In this document: one piece after another, positions 54,421 through 61,397 of the stretch
Numbering within the stretch: position 1 is the stretch's first letter
How the letters are laid out: each line of letters starts with the position of its first letter
Assembly (NCBI GenBank): GCA_902613595.1
Contig: CACMHY010000001.1
Span: 620,001-684,000, forward strand
DNA from: an uncultured Bacteroidota bacterium
Lineage (GTDB): Bacteria > Bacteroidota > Bacteroidia > Flavobacteriales > Flavobacteriaceae
DNA: 64,000 bases
Direction of reading: 5' to 3'
Translations under genes and position numbers: made by a program
The notes under the pieces: generated by a model
Told to the model about the DNA's origin: nothing
What the model saw: only the letters and a program-made list of their open reading frames with translations
Database searches by the model: none

Positions 54421-55368
54421 TTAAAAAATCATTCTTCTAATAAAACTAATTGGAGTTTCTTGGTAAGGTCCAGAATATTGTAGGCCAACATCAGTAGCTG
54501 CTTTTCTTATAGCGTTTCCGTGTTTATAGCTATGAAATAATATGTTGAAGTCAATGATATTATTTTTTGTTATTACTTGATCTTCGTAAACAGGATTATA
54601 AATGAAAATAGGTGGATCATCTTTGTCCATTTGATTTAGATAATCTAATACTTTAAGATTTTCAGAAGTAATTGAATTGTTGTAAAATTTCAAAAATAAA
54701 TCATCTAGCTCAGTATATTTACTCCGTAATATATCGACTTTAAAATCAGGAAAAATTTTTTCCCATTTATACATATCGTAAGTACTTTGAGCCAAGGTTG
54801 TAAATATTCCAATTATATTTTTATTACTTTCTTCTCTTAGTCCATTCCATATGGCTATTCCTGCACCTGCTGAAATACCTGATAGGATTAATTTGTTTTC
54901 AGGGAATCCTAATAAATTAGATTTTTGAGTTATAAATTCAATAACCTTTCTACCATCTATAAGAGAGGTGATAACTCCTTCAGCCTCATCATCAGTAATG
55001 AATGTATATTCTGAATTAATAACGGCAAGGTTTTCATTCAAAATAGAATTGATAATTTGTTTTTGGTCACCCTCATAAAGATCCTCCTTAGATCCAAACA
55101 AAAAGGCTCCACCATGAAAGAAAATTACTGCTCCCTCTAATTTATTTTTTTTAGGTAAAATAATATCCAAGATATTTCTTTCATTATTTCCATAACTAAC
55201 ATCTTTAAAAAATAAAAAATCTTCTTCTAAAGGTGAATCTGAAGACTTTATACCTAAACCTGTTTCAATAACACTAATCTTAGACGCCTCTAAATATTCA
55301 GATTTAGAGCAGGCAAATAAAAAACTGATTACAGTAAAAAAAATAATTTTTGTTACTAAATTTTTCAT
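54421..55368 (-). CDS. Alpha/beta hydrolase lipoprotein (BD-FAE/carboxylesterase type)
   Basis: A 315-residue lipoprotein (lipobox SFLFAC near residue 20). Oxyanion region FFHGGAFLFGS, nucleophile elbow GISAGAG with Ser, acid Asp probably after FIYNPVYED, and a C-terminal His in FHSYKHGNAI. Substrate unknown. Its start overlaps the stop of the aminoacylase gene by four bases, indicating translational coupling with that enzyme. Confidence 0.75.
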   Translation of the reverse strand: MKNLVTKIIFFTVISFLFACSKSEYLEASKISVIETGLGIKSSDSPLEEDFLFFKDVSYGNNERNILDIILPKKNKLEGAVIFFHGGAFLFGSKEDLYEGDQKQIINSILNENLAVINSEYTFITDDEAEGVITSLIDGRKVIEFITQKSNLLGFPENKLILSGISAGAGIAIWNGLREESNKNIIGIFTTLAQSTYDMYKWEKIFPDFKVDILRSKYTELDDLFLKFYNNSITSENLKVLDYLNQMDKDDPPIFIYNPVYEDQVITKNNIIDFNILFHSYKHGNAIRKAATDVGLQYSGPYQETPISFIRRMIF

Positions 55369-56990
55369 AGATCATTTTTTTTTAAAACAACCCCAGGTTT
55401 GATCGCCTTAAATTTTGACTCATCAATTACTATTTTACCATTTACTATAACATAAGATATACCAGTAGGGAATTGGTGAGGATTTTCATAAGTGCCATTA
55501 TCGATTATTTCATCTGAATCAAAGATCGTTAAATCAGCTTTATATCCTTTTTGAATTAGTCCTCTATCCTTGAGCCCCATTGCATTTGCAGGTAAAAATG
55601 TCATTTTGTGTATGGCTTCTTTTAAAGTCAAAATTTTATTTTCTCTAACATATCTACCTAAAACCCTTGGAAATGTTCCATACCATCTTGGATGTGGATG
55701 GCCCACTCCATAATTGGCTAACCTTCCATCTGAAGCAATCATTGTTTGCGGATGTTTCATAATATTAATAACATCTGATTCATCCATAGCGTGAAAAATA
55801 CAATTCGCTCCCCCTCTAAGTTGAGCCTCGATAACGAGTTTTGCACCATTTTTTGTAGTTGGCTCAATTCCTCTTAAATTACACCAATACTTTAAAGTTT
55901 TACCCTCTAATTCTGGCATCCATTCAAATTTGGCAAATTGAATCCTATCTAAATCCTCTCCTCCACGATCATTTAATATGTTAAAAACAATTCCATTCAA
56001 TATACTGTCTCGCAACTTTTCATTTTCTAATCGTAACTTAAACATTTCATGTCCACCAGCTCTAGCCCAACTAGGAATTAAGACAGATATCCCTGTATGA
56101 CTTGCATTGTAGGGATATTGATCAATTCTTATATCCAACCCTCTTTCTCTAGCATCATCTACTCTTCTAAGAGTTTCTATACTTTTACCCCACATAGGCT
56201 TACCAATAACTTTGTGATGAGTAAGAATTACTGTTATATCAGCTTTTTCGGAAATTTTAATGGCTTCATCAATTGAAGCAAGAACTTCTAAACCTTCATC
56301 GCGAAGATGTGAAGTGTAAATTCCACCCTTTTTTGAGGCTTCTTTAGAAAGTGCTATTATTTCATCAACTTCGGAGAAACTTCCTGGTAAATATTTTAGC
56401 CCAGTAGAAATACCAAAAGCTCCCTCATTCATCGCCTGAGCGACGATCCCTTTCATTTTATTTAACTCCTTAGTTGTTGGAGCCCTATTATCTAAATTCA
56501 TTATTTTTTTTCTTACTGAATTGTGTCCAACTAGAAAACCTACATTCATTCCGACTCCTAGCTTTTGAAGACTATCCAAATAAGTGCCAAATGGCAATGG
56601 ACTATTTCCGTCTGGTCCTCCTAAACTTGTAGTTACCCCTTGACGAAGATGACTCTCACAATTAGAAAGTGAAAAAATAGGCTCTAAATGAACATGTAAG
56701 TCGATAAATCCTGGAGAAACTGACAGACCGTGAGCATTAATTGTTTTATTTGCATTCTCAGTACCCAAACTTCCAAGAGCTATTATTTTATCTCCTTTAA
56801 TCCCAATGTCTATCAAAGCAGGCTCATCAAGGGTCCCATCATAAACTATTCCATTAGATATTATTATATCAAAAGCCGGTTCATTCTTGCAATTAGTAAT
56901 TACTAAGAGTAATAGTAGAATAAATAAATATTTTTTACAGTATAAGATTTCCTGAAAAAGTTTAAATAAACAATGATTAAACGATGTCAA
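55365..56990 (-). CDS. D-aminoacylase / N-acyl-D-amino-acid deacylase-like amidohydrolase, lipoprotein
   Basis: A 541-residue amidohydrolase-superfamily protein with a long N-terminus and lipobox LVITNC near residue 34. The urease-like fold starts with IISNGIVYDGT; the metal motif is HVHLEP (His-x-His). Other features include GVTTSLGGPDG, YTSHLRDE (His), VILTHHKV (His) and MIASDGRLANYGVGHPHPRWYG (Asp), as in N-acyl-D-amino-acid and D-glutamate deacylases. It removes acyl groups from N-acyl-D-amino acids in the periplasm, releasing D-amino acids. It is coupled to the downstream hydrolase. Confidence 0.88.
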   Translation of the reverse strand: MTSFNHCLFKLFQEILYCKKYLFILLLLLVITNCKNEPAFDIIISNGIVYDGTLDEPALIDIGIKGDKIIALGSLGTENANKTINAHGLSVSPGFIDLHVHLEPIFSLSNCESHLRQGVTTSLGGPDGNSPLPFGTYLDSLQKLGVGMNVGFLVGHNSVRKKIMNLDNRAPTTKELNKMKGIVAQAMNEGAFGISTGLKYLPGSFSEVDEIIALSKEASKKGGIYTSHLRDEGLEVLASIDEAIKISEKADITVILTHHKVIGKPMWGKSIETLRRVDDARERGLDIRIDQYPYNASHTGISVLIPSWARAGGHEMFKLRLENEKLRDSILNGIVFNILNDRGGEDLDRIQFAKFEWMPELEGKTLKYWCNLRGIEPTTKNGAKLVIEAQLRGGANCIFHAMDESDVINIMKHPQTMIASDGRLANYGVGHPHPRWYGTFPRVLGRYVRENKILTLKEAIHKMTFLPANAMGLKDRGLIQKGYKADLTIFDSDEIIDNGTYENPHQFPTGISYVIVNGKIVIDESKFKAIKPGVVLKKNDL

Positions 56991-57003
56991 AATCTATCAT
57001 TTT

Positions 57004-57651
57004 TTACCATTTGTCTTGATCATTATCTCTCAATACTTCCTTGTATATTGACTGGAAATAAATTGTTGCGTAATCAATTAGCGTTTGTTGATACTCCTTC
57101 AATACTCTTGGTTGAGATTGAATATAAATTTCTTTTTTTCTTCTACTAGTAATTGAGTAATAATCTTGATTCATCTCTAATCTTGCTTTTTGCATGATTT
57201 CCTCCAAATCAGAAGTTTCAAAATCCATCTTAGCGGGAAATGGTAACTTATATTCAGTTAATTGAGAATCTGAATATTTACCATTTTGATAAGTGAGTTT
57301 TATTCTATATTTCTCATCTTTTACTTCTATAATTGCAGTATAATTATGATTATAGTCAATATAATCTGTAAGTTCAGTATTACTTGGATTCATCAATTTG
57401 TATGCATCCAGAACTGGAACTAATGCCATGGCTTTTACGATAATTCTCATTGTTTTGTCATCTTTATATTTAATGACCTCATCCGGATTTTGGTATATTA
57501 AACATAAAGCAAAATGAATTTTAGAAAATATTTCCTCTGCATTTGAATTACGCACCTCATAGATTTGAGAAATTTTATTTCCTTCTATTACTTGACAAAA
57601 GATAGAATTACAAATCAGAAAAAAAAATATTACATATCGATTTATTTTCAT
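57004..57651 (-). CDS. Secreted DUF4468-like protein
   Basis: A 215-residue protein with a signal peptide (MKINRYVIFFFLICNSIFCQ). The stretch SNAEEIFSKIHFALCLIYQNPDEVIKYKDD followed by TMRIIVKAMA resembles DUF4468 domains (TBP-like fold) found in Bacteroidota secreted proteins. There is an IIEVKDEKYRIKLT strand and a helical C-terminus. Function unknown. It lies 13 bases upstream of the aminoacylase gene and 45 bases after repeat protein 2. Confidence 0.6.
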   Translation of the reverse strand: MKINRYVIFFFLICNSIFCQVIEGNKISQIYEVRNSNAEEIFSKIHFALCLIYQNPDEVIKYKDDKTMRIIVKAMALVPVLDAYKLMNPSNTELTDYIDYNHNYTAIIEVKDEKYRIKLTYQNGKYSDSQLTEYKLPFPAKMDFETSDLEEIMQKARLEMNQDYYSITSRRKKEIYIQSQPRVLKEYQQTLIDYATIYFQSIYKEVLRDNDQDKW

Positions 57652-57696
57652 TTTAGCTGAGATATTTAAAAAATTTAAAGTTTGTGTTGTTTAAAG

Positions 57697-58563
57697 CTAT
57701 GAATCAGATTCTGTTGCTTTTACTACTCTGAAAAACTCTTCATCAGATTCAATCCATTCAAAATCAGTTGTAATTTTTTCGGTAGCTGGATTATAGAAAA
57801 CTTCAAGATATTTCAATCGATTTATCCCCTCTACCTTTACTTGAGCAATAAAAACATGAAAATTATATTTATCAAATGGGCTTAAGAAAGTTGTGTAGGA
57901 ATCCCAAATTATGTTTCTTGTATATTCAACATTAGAATAGTTTGAATCATTAAACGAACGGATAAGCTTATTTATTTTAGCTACATTAATTGGCACAATT
58001 TCATTTTCACTCAAATTTAGTCTATCCCTCTCGTCGATAAAACCTTGATGCTCACTAAGGAAGTCATTCAGGCTAGGTTTTTTGTCGTGGTTTGATATTT
58101 CCAATTCTTTAAGATTTGGAAGAAGTTTTTGTTCCTCTACTTGTTCATCAACCAAGTAAAACTCTTCATCTTCAGGAATCCATTGAAAATTTCCAGTAAC
58201 TTTTTTCTCATAAGGGTCATATTGAACCTCTAGATATTTCAAACGATCAACATCTGTTACTTTAACCTGTACAATAAAAGTATGTGAATGATATCTGTCA
58301 GAAGGGCTTAAAAAAGTCCCATAAGAGTCCCATATTATATTTCTTGTGAAATCAACTATTTTTGGATATTTCTCTTCAATAAAAAAACGAATTCTCTTGT
58401 TTATTTCCTTCAAATTTATTGGATTAATTTCTCCTTCCTCGTTTTCTTCAAAACCATTGTGTTGAGAAACAAAGTCTTCAATTTTGACAGTAACAATTTG
58501 CCCTAACGCTGTCTTAAGCATAAGGGTTAAAAGTAAAATGAATATGGAAATTCGGAATCTCAT
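57697..58563 (-). CDS. Secreted protein with duplicated unrecognised domain (repeat protein 2)
   Basis: A 288-residue exported protein, signal peptide ending near residue 21 (ATG at 58563 chosen; 58590 would lengthen it). Two tandem copies of a domain of about 120 residues are clear: copy 1 (about 27-145) holds TRNIIWDSYGTFLSP and RLKYLEVQYDP; copy 2 (about 164-282) holds TRNIIWDSYTTFLSP and RLKYLEVFYNP. Each copy has a helical front with INKxIRxF and a closing WIxxDEEF. I know no named family with this pattern. It is the first gene of a probable four-gene leftward operon (DUF4468-like, aminoacylase, hydrolase follow). A TATATTTG box at 58588-58595 may be its promoter. Confidence 0.68.
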   Translation of the reverse strand: MRFRISIFILLLTLMLKTALGQIVTVKIEDFVSQHNGFEENEEGEINPINLKEINKRIRFFIEEKYPKIVDFTRNIIWDSYGTFLSPSDRYHSHTFIVQVKVTDVDRLKYLEVQYDPYEKKVTGNFQWIPEDEEFYLVDEQVEEQKLLPNLKELEISNHDKKPSLNDFLSEHQGFIDERDRLNLSENEIVPINVAKINKLIRSFNDSNYSNVEYTRNIIWDSYTTFLSPFDKYNFHVFIAQVKVEGINRLKYLEVFYNPATEKITTDFEWIESDEEFFRVVKATESDS

Positions 58564-58836
58564 AAAAATGATTTTTTCAATGAATATCAAATATAGTGAT
58601 TATGATTGTTTTTTTAAATACTTGTGTACGATCTATAATTAACTAATTTTAACTAGTTAAAATCGATATGAAGAGAAAATTTCCTATCTTTATTACAGCC
58701 GTAATCAATTCTTTTAATTGAATAAGATTTACAAAAATTCATAAAAGATTTTTAATGTGGCTTAATAAAGTTGTTTGAAAAATATTTTTTGATTTAGGCC
58801 AAAAAATTTCAAACTGCATTTTTTGAGTATAAACAA

Positions 58837-59277
58837 ATGATAAAAGTTGAAAATAACAGATCCTCTTGCCCTGTTAGCACCTCGCTTGAAATTATAGGTG
58901 ATAGTTGGACTTTGGTTTTAATCAGAAACTTCTTTATGGGTAAGGTTACTTTTGCCGATTTCAAACAAGCCCCAGAAAATATCGCTACAAACATTCTCTC
59001 TAACCGCCTTAGAAAATTGAGAAAATATAAACTTATAGAATTTAAGTTGAATCCAAAAAATCGAAAAGTAAAACAATACTATTTAACTGAAGCAGGAATT
59101 AATCTTTATCCACTTATTTATGACCTTCTTATTTGGGGTAAAGACAATTTAGATATGGAGATTGGCCCCATAAGCAATGACTTTTACAAAAGAAATAAAA
59201 ATAAAAAAAGAGAAGAGACTATTAAAGATGCAATAAATTCGTACAAGAAATTCAAAAACTCAATTCTAGTTAATTAG
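58837..59277 (+). CDS. HxlR-family transcriptional regulator
   Basis: A 146-residue winged-helix protein. Features: an N-terminal Cys11 in SSCPVSTSLEIIGDSWTLVLIRNFFMG, the recognition helix NILSNRLRKLRKYKLIEF and the wing KVKQYYLTEAGINLYPLIYDLLIWGKDN. HxlR regulators respond to aldehydes, redox or other stress. It is divergent from repeat protein 2 and may control that operon or the M24 gene 51 bases downstream. Confidence 0.9.
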   Translation: MIKVENNRSSCPVSTSLEIIGDSWTLVLIRNFFMGKVTFADFKQAPENIATNILSNRLRKLRKYKLIEFKLNPKNRKVKQYYLTEAGINLYPLIYDLLIWGKDNLDMEIGPISNDFYKRNKNKKREETIKDAINSYKKFKNSILVN

Positions 59278-59328
59278 TTAGTCTTTTGTAATTATATCTC
59301 AAAAAATTTGGCATTTTAAATTTTCAAT

Positions 59329-60012
59329 ATGTCTTATGAATTAGTACAGCTAGTAGAAGCTGAAAAAAAAGCAGCTGAACTGTTTAATGAAATTGAAATA
59401 AGAGGATTAATTCGTCCTGGACAGTCTGAAAAAGAGATTAATAAATCTATCTATGATTTAGCCTTTGAAATGTTTAAAATAAAAAAATATTGGCACAAAC
59501 GAATTGTGAGATCTGGACCAAACACTCTTCACCCTTATGACGAGAATCCAAAAAACTTAATAGTTGAAAAAGATGATATTGTGTTTTTAGATTTTGGACC
59601 CATATTTGAAGAGTGGGAAGCCGATTATGGAAGAACCTATGTCTTGGGCGATGATTCATTAAAAATTAAATTAGCTAATGATATTGAGGTTGCATGGAGA
59701 AAAGCCAATTTGTTTTATCATTCACATAAGATAATTAGTGGCTGTGAAATGTATAGTTATTGTTGTAAACTAGCGAAATCTATGGGTTGGGAATTTGGTG
59801 GTCAAATAGCAGGCCATTTAATTGGTCACTTTCCTCACGAAAAGCTTGAAAAAGAAAATAAAACCAATTATATACATCCAGAAAATTTAATTGACATGAA
59901 TACTCCTGATAAAAAAGGGAATACTAGACATTGGATTTTAGAAATTCATTTTGTTGACAGAGACAGACAAATTGGAGGATTCTTTGAACAATTATTGGTT
60001 CCAGTTAGCTAA
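59329..60012 (+). CDS. M24 family Xaa-Pro peptidase-like protein
   Basis: A 227-residue protein with only the pita-bread catalytic domain: GPNTLHPYDENP, VFLDFGPIFEEWEADYGRTYVLG (two Asp ligands), GHLIGHFPHEK (His) and HWILEIHFVD (Glu). It lacks the N-terminal domain of PepP. The ligands seem intact, so aminopeptidase activity is plausible, but the substrate is unknown. It is cytoplasmic, without a signal peptide. Confidence 0.83.
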   Translation: MSYELVQLVEAEKKAAELFNEIEIRGLIRPGQSEKEINKSIYDLAFEMFKIKKYWHKRIVRSGPNTLHPYDENPKNLIVEKDDIVFLDFGPIFEEWEADYGRTYVLGDDSLKIKLANDIEVAWRKANLFYHSHKIISGCEMYSYCCKLAKSMGWEFGGQIAGHLIGHFPHEKLEKENKTNYIHPENLIDMNTPDKKGNTRHWILEIHFVDRDRQIGGFFEQLLVPVS

Positions 60013-60046
60013 AAAATATTATCTCAATTATATTTAATTAATTGTT

Positions 60047-61393
60047 TTAAATATTTACGTTTAAAAGTTCACCTGTTAATTGTATCAATTGTAATTCCGA
60101 AAGTTTAGCTTGAAACTTTGCTATAGCTCTTTGATTTTTCGCATTTGCTAAATTTATTTGGGCTTGTCTAAATTCTATAGCAGTAATTGAGCCTAATCGA
60201 TATTGAGATTGTGATCGATCAAAATTATAAGTCGCTGTTTCAACTTGTTTTTTTTGGATTTCAAAAATTTCTTTCGTGTTTCTATAATTCTGTAATGCAT
60301 TTAACAAGTCCCTATCAAAACTTAGTCTGGCCTCTTGTGCAATTAATTCTTGATTTTCAAAATTTAGCTTGGCATTTTTAACACGGGTTGTAGTTCTACC
60401 ACCGTCAAAAAGGTTCCAACTTAAACTAGCTCCAACCCCAACTGAATAAGTTGTGTTGTTTGTCCCTGGGAAAAAAGCCGTAGCTGGACTTTTATTTAAA
60501 TTCCACCCATATGATCCAACTAATCCAACTGTAGGCAAATATCCAGACTGATTTATCTTTATGTCGTAAGAGTTAATTTGAATATTACTTTTTTGTTTAA
60601 GAAGTTCTACATTTTTTTCAGGTGCTGTATCTATCCAAGACTCAATTTGGATTTCGGGAATAAAATTTACTTCTAACTCTACACTATAATCCTTATCAAT
60701 CGGTTGATTCATAAGTAAATTCAAATCGCGTTTTGAATTATCTAACCGCTGATTAACCTGAATCAAACTAATACTGTCATTTGTTACATCTACTTGTGCA
60801 TTTAAAACTGCTAGTTTGTTTCCTTGACCATGAATAAACGCACTTTGTGCTCTTTTTTGACGTTCTTTTGAAACTTCTAAATTTTGTTTAAAAATTCTGC
60901 TTGATTCTGTAAACTGAGCAATACTAAAATAAACCTCAAAAATCTGGAGTATTGAATACTCAATAGTCTCCCTTAGTTGCAATTCACTAAGGTTATATTG
61001 TTCTTTTAATTGCTTATAAATGTAGGTTCTGCCCAAACCATCAAAAAGAGTATAATTTAAATTGACACTAGCATTATAACGTTGAGATTCTTGACCCTCA
61101 AAAATTCTATTAGGAATAGGGTTTCCTTGATCATCAAATTGTCCAGGAAACGCAATTTCTGAATCTGATCCTATATAGTTACCACCTCCAGAAATCGAAA
61201 CAGTAGGTAAGTATCCTGAGTTTAAAATATTACTATTATTTTTTGTAATCGCAGTATTATTTCTTGAAACCTGAATACCAAAATTATTCTCTAATGCAAA
61301 ATCTAAGGCCTGTTCTTTTGTAAGTTTTTCTTGTGCCTTTGAAATATTAACTATTGTAACAATAAGAAGTGATAAAATGAAAACCTTATTCAT
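60047..61393 (-). CDS. TolC-family outer membrane efflux protein
   Basis: A 448-residue protein with signal peptide MNKVFILSLLIVTIVNISKAQ. Two OEP halves with coiled-coil helices and strands: EKLTKEQALDFALENNFGIQVSRN at the front and a second half with SVGVGASLSWNLFDGGRTTTRVKNAKLNFENQEL, typical TolC turns. It forms the outer membrane channel of the RND pump encoded directly upstream (gap of four bases). Confidence 0.94.
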   Translation of the reverse strand: MNKVFILSLLIVTIVNISKAQEKLTKEQALDFALENNFGIQVSRNNTAITKNNSNILNSGYLPTVSISGGGNYIGSDSEIAFPGQFDDQGNPIPNRIFEGQESQRYNASVNLNYTLFDGLGRTYIYKQLKEQYNLSELQLRETIEYSILQIFEVYFSIAQFTESSRIFKQNLEVSKERQKRAQSAFIHGQGNKLAVLNAQVDVTNDSISLIQVNQRLDNSKRDLNLLMNQPIDKDYSVELEVNFIPEIQIESWIDTAPEKNVELLKQKSNIQINSYDIKINQSGYLPTVGLVGSYGWNLNKSPATAFFPGTNNTTYSVGVGASLSWNLFDGGRTTTRVKNAKLNFENQELIAQEARLSFDRDLLNALQNYRNTKEIFEIQKKQVETATYNFDRSQSQYRLGSITAIEFRQAQINLANAKNQRAIAKFQAKLSELQLIQLTGELLNVNI

Positions 61394-61397
61394 AATT

